Assembly: GCF_002153655.1 (NCBI RefSeq)
Contig: NZ_JOPJ01000050.1
Location: 1 to 64,000 of the forward strand
Direction of reading: 5' to 3'
DNA length: 64,000 bases
From: Acetobacter okinawensis
Lineage (GTDB): Bacteria; Pseudomonadota; Alphaproteobacteria; Acetobacterales; Acetobacteraceae
Every line of letters starts with the position of its first letter. Position 1 is the first letter of the stretch. A program made the position numbers and the translations under genes. Positions 16,672 to 26,220 of this stretch are shown here, piece after piece. The notes below the pieces were generated by a model. It was not told where the DNA came from and made no database searches. It saw only the letters and a list, made by a program, of their open reading frames with translations.

Positions 16672-18741
16672 TCAGTCCTGCGAGGCACCGGGGTCGAACG
16701 GCCGTTCATCCTCATCCAGCGGTTCGGCATCAAGGGGGGCAAACAGCAGCTCCGGCGGTTCCTCGGGTGGCAGGCCGTAATCATCCAGTCCATGATCACT
16801 GACCTCGCCCATCTGGGCATCGGGGAAGGCTTTCAAAATCGCACGGACCAGCGGATGGGCCTCTGCCTCGCGCTGCCGGAACTGGATCACCTCAGCGCCT
16901 TGGGCGTCCAGCGTGGGTTCGCCTTCCTCGGGGCTGGTTTCAATCGCCCAGCCCATGCCTGTTGCGCGGTCGAGCACACGGCGAAGCTGCTGCACAATAT
17001 CGCCCGGCACCCCGCGTTCAAACCGCAGGACAATCCGCCCTTGGGAAAAAGAAACCAGATGCGCCGCATGCCGGAGCTGACCATGCAGAATGGCCTCGCG
17101 CTGATCCCTGACCAGTGCCACGGCCTCCCGCCAGGTACGCGGGAGCGGGGGTGCCGCAGGCTCAGCCTGTACCGGCACAGGCGGGGGCTCGGGTACTGGC
17201 TGGGCCACGGCCAGACCACCGGAGCTGACCATACGCAGGCGTGGTGGCTCCTGCACAACACCCCCCTGCGGCGCGCCACCACCCCCGAATGCGCCGCCAG
17301 ATAATCCACCCTGTAGGGCCGTGGGCGCACCGGCCTCTCCCACACCGGGTGCCACACCCCCGACCGATGCACTCACCCCACTGGTCTGAAGTGTTGCGGA
17401 TGCGGGCATACCGCCACGCATGCCACCGCCATCTGGCGTGGTCGTCAGGCGCTTGAGCAGATCCTCGGGCGAGGGCAGGTCGGCCACATAGCACAGCCGG
17501 ATCAACACCATGTCTGCCGCGGCACGCCGGTCCGGTGCACTTTCCACCTCCCGCACACCCTTGACCAGCATCTGCCATGCCCGCATGAGCACGGGCACGG
17601 TAAACGTGCTGGCCATATGCGCGCCACGCACCCGCTCGGCCTCGGGCATATCTGCCGAGTCCCCCAACGCGGGCACGGCCCGCAGACGGGAGACAACATG
17701 CACAAGCTCCAGCATGTCCCCCAGCACAAGACCCGGGTCCGCCCCGCGCGCGTAGGCTGCATCCAGCAGCGCAAGGGCCTGCTCTGGTCTGCCGGTCAGC
17801 ACCGCGTCAAGCAGGTCAAACACCACCTCGCGGTCAGCCAGACCCAGCATGTCGCTCACAATGGACGCGCCAATCACTCCGCCCTCATCCGTCTGCCCTG
17901 CCCCTTGGGCAATGGCCTGATCGAGGAGGGAAAGCCCATCGCGCACCGAACCATCGGCCGCGCGGGCAACAAGGGCCAGTGCGTCATCAGACAGCCGGAC
18001 CTGTTCTTTTTGTGCAATACGGGCAAACAGACCGACCAGATCGGCCTGTGGCACCCTGCGCAGGTCAAAGCGCTGGCAGCGCGAAAGCACGGTAACAGGC
18101 ACCTTGCGCAGCTCGGTCGTAGCAAAAATGAAGGTCACCTGCGCTGGCGGCTCTTCAAGCGTTTTGAGCAGGGCGTTAAAGGCATTGCGTGAGAGCATAT
18201 GCACTTCGTCGATGATAAAGACCTTCATCCGCCCCTGCATGGGGCGGAAGCGCGTGGCCTCTATGATCTCACGCACATCATCCACCCCCGTGCGGGAGGC
18301 TGCGTCCATTTCCAGCACATCGGGGTGGCGGTCGTTCAAAATGGCAATGCAGTTGGGACACACGCCGCAGGGGTCGGCCGTAGGCCCGCCCTGACCGTCC
18401 GGCCCGGTGCAGTTGAGCGCACGGGCAATAATACGCGCGGTTGTGGTTTTACCCACCCCACGCACCCCGGTCAGCATAAAGGCATGCGCCACACGCCCGA
18501 GCGCAAACGCATTGCGCAAGGTGCGAACCATGGCCTCCTGGCCGATCAGGTCATCAAATGTTGTGGGGCGGTATTTGCGCGCAAGCACCCGGTAGGGCGC
18601 GGTAGCAGCGTCGGGCGCTGGAGGCTGGGGGGGGGCAGCAGGAACGGGAGGTTCAGCCTCGCCAAACAGGCCGGGGCCTTCTGGTTCCGGACTGGGAAGC
18701 CCCTCATCGTGAGGGAACTGCTCGTCAGTCGTGTCGCTCAT
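16672..18741 (-). CDS. dnaX: DNA polymerase III subunit gamma/tau
   Basis: Clamp-loader ATPase that organises the replisome. The start at 18741 (MSDTTDEQFPHDEGLPSPEP) gives 689 residues. An acidic/proline-rich lead of about 50 residues precedes ARKYRPTTFDDLIGQEAMVRT, the P-loop TGVRGVGKTTTARI, a four-cysteine zinc module (CTGPD..C..CPNC), Walker B FIIDEVHMLS, and the sensor ATTELRKVPVTVLSRCQRF. The C-terminal third is Gly/Pro/Val-rich, then the tau-specific polymerase-binding region. No A-AAA-AAG slippery run was seen, so a separate gamma form by the E. coli mechanism is unlikely. Confidence 0.96.
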   Translation of the reverse strand: MSDTTDEQFPHDEGLPSPEPEGPGLFGEAEPPVPAAPPQPPAPDAATAPYRVLARKYRPTTFDDLIGQEAMVRTLRNAFALGRVAHAFMLTGVRGVGKTTTARIIARALNCTGPDGQGGPTADPCGVCPNCIAILNDRHPDVLEMDAASRTGVDDVREIIEATRFRPMQGRMKVFIIDEVHMLSRNAFNALLKTLEEPPAQVTFIFATTELRKVPVTVLSRCQRFDLRRVPQADLVGLFARIAQKEQVRLSDDALALVARAADGSVRDGLSLLDQAIAQGAGQTDEGGVIGASIVSDMLGLADREVVFDLLDAVLTGRPEQALALLDAAYARGADPGLVLGDMLELVHVVSRLRAVPALGDSADMPEAERVRGAHMASTFTVPVLMRAWQMLVKGVREVESAPDRRAAADMVLIRLCYVADLPSPEDLLKRLTTTPDGGGMRGGMPASATLQTSGVSASVGGVAPGVGEAGAPTALQGGLSGGAFGGGGAPQGGVVQEPPRLRMVSSGGLAVAQPVPEPPPVPVQAEPAAPPLPRTWREAVALVRDQREAILHGQLRHAAHLVSFSQGRIVLRFERGVPGDIVQQLRRVLDRATGMGWAIETSPEEGEPTLDAQGAEVIQFRQREAEAHPLVRAILKAFPDAQMGEVSDHGLDDYGLPPEEPPELLFAPLDAEPLDEDERPFDPGASQD

Positions 18742-18830
18742 GTCTTGCCCGAAGAATGTAAGGTCACGCCCTGCATGGCCGGGATAACCGGCACAAGATG
18801 GTCTGATCCACACGGGCGGGAAATCAGGGT

Positions 18831-18930
18831 GGAAAGCCGAACAATGACCCGGACGAAACTCACCATGGCTGCTTCCTTCCGGACCTGACCGGTTTAGCAA
18901 GGTGTCCGTCCACCGCCGACTTTCCGAGGC
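18831..18930 (-). ncRNA. ffs: Signal recognition particle RNA (4.5S, bacterial small type)
   Basis: The minus strand carries the almost invariant SRP core GGTCAGGTCCGGAAGGAAGC followed by AGCC, flanked by arms that pair to a long hairpin: outer GGAAAG (18925-18920) with CTTTCC (18836-18831), and GGACG with CGTCC. It sits just upstream of dnaX, the standard alphaproteobacterial position. The ends are estimated to within several bases. Confidence 0.92.
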
Positions 18931-19061
18931 CACACCTAGCACCAAACCCAAGGCCATGCCAAGCCTTGTGGCAGCTTTTCGGGGTTGTTTCTTTACCTCT
19001 CCAACACAGACAGGCTAGAAAACAGGGAATTGGTGCGCTCGTCGCAGACTTCAGGAGAATT

Positions 19062-19493
19062 GTGCCCGTGTCCGGTTTCCGTTTGTATCATGCCGCTATG
19101 GCATCTGCTCTTGTGGCGTGTGGCCTGACCCTGAGCCCCATTGCCCGCGCTGATGACGAAACAGCCCCCCGCAGCAACGTCAACAACATCCAGTTGCAAA
19201 AGGAACTCGCCGTTCTGCACTTCAAACCCGATGCGGCTGGCCCTGCGTGCATAGATGCGCTCAAGGAGTTGCACAAAACGCAGGACCTTTTGCAAAAAGA
19301 TGAGGAAAATGCACACAATCAGGACCTGACCGTTGCTGAAGACGTGCTTGAATCCGACTTTGAAAACTCGATCGAGGCCTGCGCCGCCGACGTGGAAAAA
19401 ATGTGTGAATCCCACAACCCGTCCGCCGAACTGCGCGCAGCCTGCGAAAAAATAGACAGCCTGCCCTCCAAGGACACACAGGCAGCCGACTAA
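19062..19493 (+). CDS. Small exported protein of unknown function
   Basis: About 143 residues from a GTG at 19062 with AGGAG four bases ahead; GTG at 19068 and ATG at 19098 are alternatives. A signal peptide (LYHAAMASALVACGLTLS, cleaved after PIARA) precedes a helical, acidic mature part with four cysteines in the contexts GPACID, EACAAD, KMCESH and AACEKI, which could form two disulfides in the periplasm. I do not recognise the family. It is divergent from ffs-dnaX and 29 bases upstream of the sugar transporter, but nothing links it to that pathway. Confidence 0.7.
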   Translation: MPVSGFRLYHAAMASALVACGLTLSPIARADDETAPRSNVNNIQLQKELAVLHFKPDAAGPACIDALKELHKTQDLLQKDEENAHNQDLTVAEDVLESDFENSIEACAADVEKMCESHNPSAELRAACEKIDSLPSKDTQAAD

Positions 19494-19522
19494 CCCACCC
19501 ACCCCAACAGGCTCCAAGCATT

Positions 19523-20872
19523 ATGCCACAGCCCCCCACCCTGAGTACATCTGGCGCAGCACGCATACCCTGCCCCGCCGGAACCTACGGGTGGCGGCCA
19601 TTGCTGCTGTGTGCACTGCTGTTCTTTGTCATCGGGTTTGTCACATGGCTGAACGGACCGCTCATTTCTTTCGTGCGGGTTGCATTTGACCTGAGTGACC
19701 TTGCTGCTTTTATGGTGCCGTTTGTTTTTTATTGTTCCTACTTTGTATTTTCCATTCCCGCGAGCCTGAGCGTTACCCGCATGGGCTTTTGCTCCGGGCT
19801 GGTCTGTGCGCTGCTGGTCATGGCCTGCGGCATGGTGGTTGCAGGCCAGTGCCTGCATGCAGGCTCCTACCCCGGTGCGCTAAGCGGGTTTGTATGCCTT
19901 GGTGCGGGGCTTGCCCTGTTACAGGTTGCCATAAACCCCTATGTCAGTTTTTTAGGCCCCATTACCCATAGCGCACAACGCATTGCCATTATGGGCATAT
20001 GCAACAAGCTGGGCGGTATTGCGGCCCCCATAGCACTGGCCACATTGGCCATGCGCCATATGCCCGACCTGCCCACAACGCTACCAAAGGGCATGGACGC
20101 ACATAAACAGCATGCCATACAACAGGATTTTCTGAACGCTGTTTACTGGCCCTATATGGGCATGGCATTTTTACTGGCACTGACCGCACTATGGACTGCC
20201 CGGTCCGGCCTGCCTGAAATACAGACTGACCTTTGCAATAATAATGACAAGCCCAATAATTTTATCAAAACCCTCTACACATCCCTGACGCCCAGAACCC
20301 TGCTGGGTGCGGGAGCTATGTTTTTTTATGTTGGTGTAGAAGTTCTGTGCGGTGATGCCATAGGTACATATGCACAAGGTTTTGGAATACCTCTTGATCA
20401 AACAAAGTTTTTTACATCTCTAACATTATTTTTCATGCTCTGCGGCTATGTCTGCGGTCTGCTCCTGTCCCCCCGTTTTATTTTGCAGGAACGCTATCTT
20501 GTTCTGTCCTGCCTGTGCGGGGGGCTGCTCAGTCTGGGGACGTGGGTAACGCAGGGGTACGCCTCGGTTCTGTGTGCAGCACTCCTTGGCTTTGCAAACT
20601 CCATGATTTTTCCATCCCTGTTCCCATTAGCCCTTAAAGAATCCGGTCGCCACACGGCTCAGGTTTCAGCTTTTCTGGTCATGGCGTACTGTGGCGGTGG
20701 AATTGTGCCACAGTTTTTTGTTATTCTTAAAAAATTCATGGGTTTTCAGGCATCATTCTCATGCCTTGCGCTTTTATCCTATGGTCTGATTGCCATGTAC
20801 GCACTCACCTTCAGCCAGACTGATTTTGATAAAAAACATGATAAAACAGAAAGATATCTGAACCATGACTGA
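19523..20872 (+). CDS. nagP: FucP/NagP-type sugar:proton symporter (MFS)
   Basis: Inner-membrane sugar permease of 449 residues with about twelve hydrophobic helices. Features of the FucP/GluP/NagP branch are the first helix ending in VIGFVTWLNGPLISFV and the segment VCLGAGLALLQVAINPYVSFLG with conserved N-P. Its end overlaps nagA by eight bases, so N-acetylglucosamine is the likely substrate. That is inferred from context; glucose, galactose or fucose transport would look the same. The middle portion is noticeably AT-richer than neighbouring genes. Confidence 0.8.
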   Translation: MPQPPTLSTSGAARIPCPAGTYGWRPLLLCALLFFVIGFVTWLNGPLISFVRVAFDLSDLAAFMVPFVFYCSYFVFSIPASLSVTRMGFCSGLVCALLVMACGMVVAGQCLHAGSYPGALSGFVCLGAGLALLQVAINPYVSFLGPITHSAQRIAIMGICNKLGGIAAPIALATLAMRHMPDLPTTLPKGMDAHKQHAIQQDFLNAVYWPYMGMAFLLALTALWTARSGLPEIQTDLCNNNDKPNNFIKTLYTSLTPRTLLGAGAMFFYVGVEVLCGDAIGTYAQGFGIPLDQTKFFTSLTLFFMLCGYVCGLLLSPRFILQERYLVLSCLCGGLLSLGTWVTQGYASVLCAALLGFANSMIFPSLFPLALKESGRHTAQVSAFLVMAYCGGGIVPQFFVILKKFMGFQASFSCLALLSYGLIAMYALTFSQTDFDKKHDKTERYLNHD

Positions 20873-21971
20873 CCTCAGCGGCCACCTTGTCCTGCCCGAC
20901 CGCGTTATGCCGGGTCGAATCACCTTTGCCGACCAAATACACACACTGACACCCGACAGCACCGCCATTCCCGATCGATATATTTTGCCCGGTTTTATTG
21001 ACTGCCACGTGCATGGCGGCAATGGAGCAGACACAATGGATGGCGTGCAGGCCATTCACACCCTTGCCCTGTTCCACGCCCGACACGGCACAACCACCAT
21101 TTTACCCACCACCATTACCAGCCCCTGGCCCGATGTCATGAATGCCCTTGCCGCCATAAGCGAGGTCATCCAAACGCCCATCCCCCAAGGGCCTGCCGTG
21201 CATGGGGCACATCTGGAGGGGCCATTTGTCAGCCCGCACAAGCTTGGAGCACAGCCGCCTTACGCCATAGCCCCAACACCTGAGCGCGTGGCGAAGGTGC
21301 TGGCCGCTGGCTGCGTACGCGTTGTAACACTCGCCCCCGAACTCCCCCATGCCCATGACGCCATGCAGCGTTTTGCGCAGGCGGGTGTGCGGGTCAGCCT
21401 TGGGCACACTCAGGCAGGTTATGAGCAGACGGAACAGGCCATCTGCCAGATATGCAATGCCGGCGGCACGCCGGGGGCCACCCATCTGTTCAACGCCATG
21501 GCCGGAATAGAAAGCCGCAAGCCCGGCCCTGCCACCGCCCTGATGTGTAGCGACGCTTACGCAGAGCTTATTTTTGATACCCACCACGTCCACCCCGCCA
21601 CATTCCGGCTGGCCCAGCGCGTCATGCCCGAACGGCTGCTGTTTGTAACCGACGCCATGCGCGCAGCAGGGCTACCAGACGGCCCGAGCCAATTGGGGGG
21701 GCAGAATGTTATTGTGGAACATGGTGCCGTACGCCTGCCCGGTGGCACACTGGCCGGGAGCGTACTGACCCTTGATGCCGCGTTGCGCAATGCCGTGCAG
21801 GCAGGCCTGCCCTTACATCAGGCAGTGGTTCTGCTCACACGCAACCCGGCGCAGTACCTGAACCTACATGACCGGGGTAGCCTGCACACAGGCAAACGGG
21901 CAGACCTTGTGGTGATGGATCGCGCACTGAACGTGCTGGAAGTCTGGGTAGCAGGCCAGCGCGTGGCCTGA
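20865..21971 (+). CDS. nagA: N-acetylglucosamine-6-phosphate deacetylase
   Basis: Cytoplasmic amidohydrolase making glucosamine-6-phosphate for glycolysis or cell-wall recycling. 368 residues; metal and substrate motifs are PGFIDCHVHGG, GAHLEGPFVSP, RVSLGHTQAGY, TPGATHLFNAM, VTDAMRAAGL and LPGGTLAGS. The start lies inside the last codons of the transporter gene. No nagB deaminase or nagK kinase is in the window, so the pathway is completed elsewhere or used for muropeptide recycling. A strong terminator follows. Confidence 0.95.
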   Translation: MTDLSGHLVLPDRVMPGRITFADQIHTLTPDSTAIPDRYILPGFIDCHVHGGNGADTMDGVQAIHTLALFHARHGTTTILPTTITSPWPDVMNALAAISEVIQTPIPQGPAVHGAHLEGPFVSPHKLGAQPPYAIAPTPERVAKVLAAGCVRVVTLAPELPHAHDAMQRFAQAGVRVSLGHTQAGYEQTEQAICQICNAGGTPGATHLFNAMAGIESRKPGPATALMCSDAYAELIFDTHHVHPATFRLAQRVMPERLLFVTDAMRAAGLPDGPSQLGGQNVIVEHGAVRLPGGTLAGSVLTLDAALRNAVQAGLPLHQAVVLLTRNPAQYLNLHDRGSLHTGKRADLVVMDRALNVLEVWVAGQRVA

Positions 21972-21982
21972 GCAGCGCTACA

Positions 21983-22011
21983 AAACATGCGGGCAACCTA
22001 CCCGCATGTTT
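21983..22011. terminator. Terminator between nagA and opgH
   Basis: Perfect stem AAACATGCGGG with CCCGCATGTTT around a seven-base loop, lying between convergent genes and able to act on both. Confidence 0.85.
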
Positions 22012-22023
22012 GTCTCAGGCTCT

Positions 22024-24174
22024 TTACGACTCGGGCAGGCGCAAGATCAGGGCCACGCCCTTGCGGCTGCCCAGAACAGCCGCTTTTTCCTTAACACTCA
22101 GGCGGCGCTCCGCCTCAGACAGGGTTGACGCCTCTTCCAGCTTGACCAGCCCCACAAGCTGGTCCGCGTTAATGGGGTCCCCAGCATGGCGCTCTGCTGG
22201 CAGCATGGCAAGATGCGCCTGACACAACACCGGATCAGCCCGCAGGGCGCGCAGGGCATCATCAGGCAGGGTAGGGGTCTGGTCCTGCGCTTCTGCCTGC
22301 TCCAGCTTGAGCAGAACATCTGGCTCTTCCGTTTCCTCCGGCACCAGTAAAAGGCCAGACCGCCTGAAGCCCAGACCAACACTCCGGCTGCTGGTAAAAG
22401 CCACAAGGGGGATGGAAAAAACCAGCCCGAGCAGCACCGGCGTCATCCAGAAAAACAGGGAGGGAGAGACAACCCATGCCCCAGCCCCCAGCACAAGGCC
22501 GAACAGGGTAAAGCGCGCATACTGGCGCGCCACCTCCATAAAGGGGATACCGCCATCATCACGCCGCTGCGTGTTCCAGCCTGAGTCATGCCCGCTGAGA
22601 ATGGAAATAACCCCTGACGTCTGGATCAGCATAGCAATGGGGGCAATCAGCCCGCCTATCAGTGTTTCCACCAGAACGGACAGGGCCGCGCGGATGGGGC
22701 CGCCCGCGCCACGCCGCATCTGTGGGTCCAGCAAAAGAGCAATATAGGCCAGCAGTTTGGGGGCCAGCAGCACAACCATGGTGCCAATAAACACGTATTT
22801 GGCCTGCACCGGGTCCACATGTGGCCAGTGGGGGTAGAGGAGTTTTGTATCACCAAAATATTCAGGCCGCTGAAAATGCGCCTGAAGCGAGATCAGAATC
22901 CCCGTCAGCAAAAACACCAGCCACAGGGGCGAGGTCACATAAGCCCCGATCCCCACGACCATGTGCATCCGGCTGACCCAATGCAGCCCTTTGGTGGGCA
23001 GCACCTTGACGTGTTGCAGGTTGCCCTGACACCAGCGCCGGTCGCGGATGGCAACGTCTGTCAGCGATGGCGGGCTTTCCTCATACGATCCGTCCAGTGC
23101 CGGGATCATGTGAATAGCCCAGCCCCCACGGCGCATAAGTGCTGCCTCTACAAAGTCATGGCTGAGAATATGCCCGCCAAATGGTGGTTTGCCCGGCACA
23201 TGGGGCAACCCGGCCTGGCTGGCAAACGCACGGGTGCGGATAATGGCATTGTGGCCCCAGTAGTTGCCCTCCGCGCCATGCCACCATGCAATGCCGTAGG
23301 CGATAATGGGCCCGTACACCCGCCCAGCAAACTGCTGCAACCGCGCAAACAGGGTTGTGCCACCCACAATAACCGGCAGGGTCTGGATCAGCCCCACGCC
23401 TGGGTTGCGCTCCATGGCATCGGCCATGCGCACCAGCGTTTGGCCGGACATGACGGAATCCGCATCCAGCGTGACCATGTGGTCATAGGCACCGCCAAAG
23501 CGACGCACCCACTCACCCACATTACCCGCCTTGCGCTCCACATTATTGTGCCTGCGGCGGTAAAAAATACGCCCATGCCCCCCGACCTGCTCACGCAGGG
23601 CCAGAAAGGCGGCCTCCTCCTTGACCCACACATCCGGGTTTGTCGTGTCGGAGAGAATGAACAGGTCAAAACTATCCAGCTGCCCGGTTTCCTCCAGACT
23701 GCTGTAAATGGCCCGCAACCCAGCAATGACGCGGTGCGGGGGTTCGTTATAGGTTGGCAGTAGCAGGGCTGTTCTGCGCGTCAGCTCAGGCAGGGGGCCA
23801 GTACGGCGGATGCCCAGACCAAGGCCGCCATGCGCCACCAAAGAGCAGAAGCCCGCAACCGAGGAGGTAAAGGCGAGCGCAATCCACATAAACAGTGCAA
23901 TAAACAGCACCAGCATGATCACGCCCAGAGCAGACACGCCCGCCTCGTCCATGACCATATGCGTGCGCCATGCACCATAGGCTGTCAGGGCCAGCGCGGA
24001 CCCGATGACGGAGAGACGACGGAGCACAATGCTGGAGGGCGATGTGGCTGGTGTGCGCCCGCGCCCTTCCATGTTGGCAGGTGTCCGCAGGTTCTGGACC
24101 GGCATGTCCAGCCGCGCTTCTGGCGGCATGGCCTCAAATGGCTGGGAGGGGGCGTCCTTACTCGGCTCAGGCAT
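22024..24174 (-). CDS. opgH: Glucan glucosyltransferase OpgH (MdoH)
   Basis: Membrane GT2-type enzyme that polymerises UDP-glucose into osmoregulated periplasmic glucan and exports the chain. About 716 residues from ATG at 24174, two bases after the opgG stop; an in-frame ATG at 24201 is possible. Hydrophobic helices at the N-terminus precede the glycosyltransferase domain with LLLPTYNEPPHRV, the metal motif TLDADSVMSG, SHDFVEAALMRR and the processivity-type DRRWCQGNLQH. More helices follow, and a soluble C-terminal tail of about 120 residues. It forms the opgG-opgH operon. Confidence 0.94.
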   Translation of the reverse strand: MPEPSKDAPSQPFEAMPPEARLDMPVQNLRTPANMEGRGRTPATSPSSIVLRRLSVIGSALALTAYGAWRTHMVMDEAGVSALGVIMLVLFIALFMWIALAFTSSVAGFCSLVAHGGLGLGIRRTGPLPELTRRTALLLPTYNEPPHRVIAGLRAIYSSLEETGQLDSFDLFILSDTTNPDVWVKEEAAFLALREQVGGHGRIFYRRRHNNVERKAGNVGEWVRRFGGAYDHMVTLDADSVMSGQTLVRMADAMERNPGVGLIQTLPVIVGGTTLFARLQQFAGRVYGPIIAYGIAWWHGAEGNYWGHNAIIRTRAFASQAGLPHVPGKPPFGGHILSHDFVEAALMRRGGWAIHMIPALDGSYEESPPSLTDVAIRDRRWCQGNLQHVKVLPTKGLHWVSRMHMVVGIGAYVTSPLWLVFLLTGILISLQAHFQRPEYFGDTKLLYPHWPHVDPVQAKYVFIGTMVVLLAPKLLAYIALLLDPQMRRGAGGPIRAALSVLVETLIGGLIAPIAMLIQTSGVISILSGHDSGWNTQRRDDGGIPFMEVARQYARFTLFGLVLGAGAWVVSPSLFFWMTPVLLGLVFSIPLVAFTSSRSVGLGFRRSGLLLVPEETEEPDVLLKLEQAEAQDQTPTLPDDALRALRADPVLCQAHLAMLPAERHAGDPINADQLVGLVKLEEASTLSEAERRLSVKEKAAVLGSRKGVALILRLPES

Positions 24175-24176
24175 GC

Positions 24177-25721
24177 TCAGGGCGTCCACCGATACAGCCA
24201 TTGTTCGGAAATGGGGCCGGAATCCGTTTCCAGCACGGCGCTCAGGTCTGCGACCTTGGAGTCTCCGGGCACAAATTCAAAGGTCGTGCGAATGCCGTTG
24301 ATGGCCGGATTGGGCTCAACCACCACATTCTGGATTTTGCCCGCAGATGTCTTGGGCGTGACGTGGAAGTGGGTGTCCTTGGGCAGATGCTCAAAAGGTG
24401 TGCCCATAAAATCTATGGCAAAAAAGCGGGCATCGTTATTATCCACCACCGAGCCAACACGGGTCGCGCCAATGCGGGCCAACGGCGTGGGGAAAGGCGC
24501 ATCCCACCCCCAGTACATGCGGTAGGTAAAGTGGTATTCCTGCCCCGCGCGCAGTGGCTCCTTGGGCCGCCAGAAGGACACGATATTATCGTTCACCTCA
24601 TTTGGGGTGGGAATTTCCACCAGATCAACCCAGCCTGCTCCCCAGTCCCCGATCGGTTCGATCCACAGGGAGGGGCGCTTTTCGTAATGCAGGGCCAGAT
24701 CTTCATAATCGTGGAACGCGCGCCTGCGCTGCATCAAGCCGAACCCGCGTGGAGACACGTCGGAAAAGGTTGAGAACTGAAGGTCCAGCGGGTTACGCAG
24801 CGGGCGATATAGCTGCTGGTCCGCCCCGGTCCACATTTGCAGGGCTTCACTGTCATGCGCAGCAGGGCGCCAGTCATCCACGTGGTTATGGTCGTTCACG
24901 TCAAAATAGAACATGCCTGTCAACGGCGCGATGCCGGACTGTTCGATTTTGGTGCGTGGGAACAGAGTTGTCTGCACGTCAAATACGGTGTTGTCGCCCG
25001 GACGGATGGTAAAGCGGAACGCACCAGTTACTGCGGGGCTGTCCAGCAGGGCATGCACAACAACGGACTGCACACCCGGCTGGGGTTTTTCCAGCCAGAA
25101 CGCGCGGAAGAGGGCAAACTCCTCTCCCTTGGGGTCGCCTGTCCCATTGGCAAACCCACGGGCGGACAACCCATAGTCCTGCCCCTTGGCCACGGCACGG
25201 AAGTAGGAGGCCCCCAAAAAGACGCAGAACTCCTCCATCACACCGGGGGTGTTAATGGCCGTGCGCAGGCGGACCCCGGCAAACCCGAGGTCTTCGGAAA
25301 CCCGCAGTGCCGGGTCCTCATAGGTAAACAGGTCTGGGGAGTACGGGACAGCACCGGACTGCCCGTCCTTGACCTCATAAATTTCTATCCGGGGACGATA
25401 GAGAAAACCACGGGGGAAAAATTCCACATCAAACGCAAGGCTGTCACCTGCCCACAGGGCGCGGTCAGGCCGGTAGGCAATGCCACGGTACTGGTCAAAC
25501 GTCAGGTTATCCAGCGCCTTTGGCAGGGTCTGCCCCGGCGGGTGGTATTCCGCATTGGCCAGCCTGCGGGCGATCTGGATTACGGTGCTGTCATCAAACT
25601 TGCCTGTGGCGCCACTCAGCCCTTCCGCACGGGCACGGGGGACGACTCCGCCAACAAGCGATGCCAAGGTCACGCCTGCCCCGGCCCGAATGACCCCACG
25701 CCGCTTTACGTTTGATGACAC
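24177..25721 (-). CDS. opgG: Periplasmic glucan biosynthesis protein OpgG/OpgD
   Basis: Acts with OpgH in periplasmic glucan synthesis, probably on branching or release of the backbone. A GTG at 25721 is set by GGGAG six bases upstream. The N-terminus KRRGVIRAGAGVTLASLVGG has a twin-arginine and hydrophobic segment ending PRARA, a likely Tat signal as in OpgD. Family segments in the 514 residues include YRGIAYRPDRALW, FPRGFLYRPRIEIYEV, GFAGVRLRTAIN, GASYFRAVAKGQDYGLSARG and DVSPRGFGLMQR. The OpgG/OpgD choice is not resolvable here. Confidence 0.93.
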   Translation of the reverse strand: MSSNVKRRGVIRAGAGVTLASLVGGVVPRARAEGLSGATGKFDDSTVIQIARRLANAEYHPPGQTLPKALDNLTFDQYRGIAYRPDRALWAGDSLAFDVEFFPRGFLYRPRIEIYEVKDGQSGAVPYSPDLFTYEDPALRVSEDLGFAGVRLRTAINTPGVMEEFCVFLGASYFRAVAKGQDYGLSARGFANGTGDPKGEEFALFRAFWLEKPQPGVQSVVVHALLDSPAVTGAFRFTIRPGDNTVFDVQTTLFPRTKIEQSGIAPLTGMFYFDVNDHNHVDDWRPAAHDSEALQMWTGADQQLYRPLRNPLDLQFSTFSDVSPRGFGLMQRRRAFHDYEDLALHYEKRPSLWIEPIGDWGAGWVDLVEIPTPNEVNDNIVSFWRPKEPLRAGQEYHFTYRMYWGWDAPFPTPLARIGATRVGSVVDNNDARFFAIDFMGTPFEHLPKDTHFHVTPKTSAGKIQNVVVEPNPAINGIRTTFEFVPGDSKVADLSAVLETDSGPISEQWLYRWTP

Positions 25722-25781
25722 TTTAATCTCCCGCTTTTGCCGAAATATTCTGGCGCGATTGTACTCACGCCATACAGTTTG

Positions 25782-26156
25782 TCACTCAGATAAGGTTTTT
25801 TGGAGGCATTCGCCCACAGGGGCAAGCAGGGCTTCCATCTGCTCCATGCCGGAGCGGGTCGCATGTGCCGCATCCTGCTCAATCTGGCGATAAAGCGCCA
25901 GAACGGTTTTGCCCGTCTCGGTCAGGAATGCGCCACCCCCACCACCGGGCCGGGTCATGACCAGAGGCTCCACAAACAGCTGGTTCAGATTATCCACCAG
26001 CAGCCAGGTACGCCGGTAAGACATGCCCATGGCCCGACCCGCGGCAGAAATGGACCCGGTTTCGGCCAACTGCTCCAGCAGGCGGACCTTGCCATGCCCC
26101 AATGCGGCACGTCCATCGGCATCAACCCGCAATGTCAGTCTCAGTCGCCCTGTCAT
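25782..26156 (-). CDS. Single-domain ModE-like winged-helix regulator
   Basis: 124 residues corresponding to the N-terminal DNA-binding domain of ModE, the molybdate-responsive regulator: RLLEQLAETGSISAAGRAMG, SYRRTWLLVDNLNQLF and a Gly-rich wing (RPGGGGGAFLTETG). The C-terminal molybdate-binding Mop/TOBE domains are absent, so it may sense nothing itself or act with a partner. No molybdate transport gene is nearby; it lies behind a divergent GNAT gene and 60 bases before opgG. Control of opgGH or of molybdoenzymes are both possible. Confidence 0.8.
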   Translation of the reverse strand: MTGRLRLTLRVDADGRAALGHGKVRLLEQLAETGSISAAGRAMGMSYRRTWLLVDNLNQLFVEPLVMTRPGGGGGAFLTETGKTVLALYRQIEQDAAHATRSGMEQMEALLAPVGECLQKTLSE

Positions 26157-26220
26157 GATCTCTGCTTTTCAGTCATAAGTGGCAGCGTGCAACACCACGC
26201 ATAAACAGCGGAACCTTGGT

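Noticed and set aside
18000-18020. Run of As in dnaX considered as a programmed frameshift site
   Set aside because: Only five As (CAAAAAG) within the AAA+ region, not A-AAA-AAG, and too early to give a gamma-like product.
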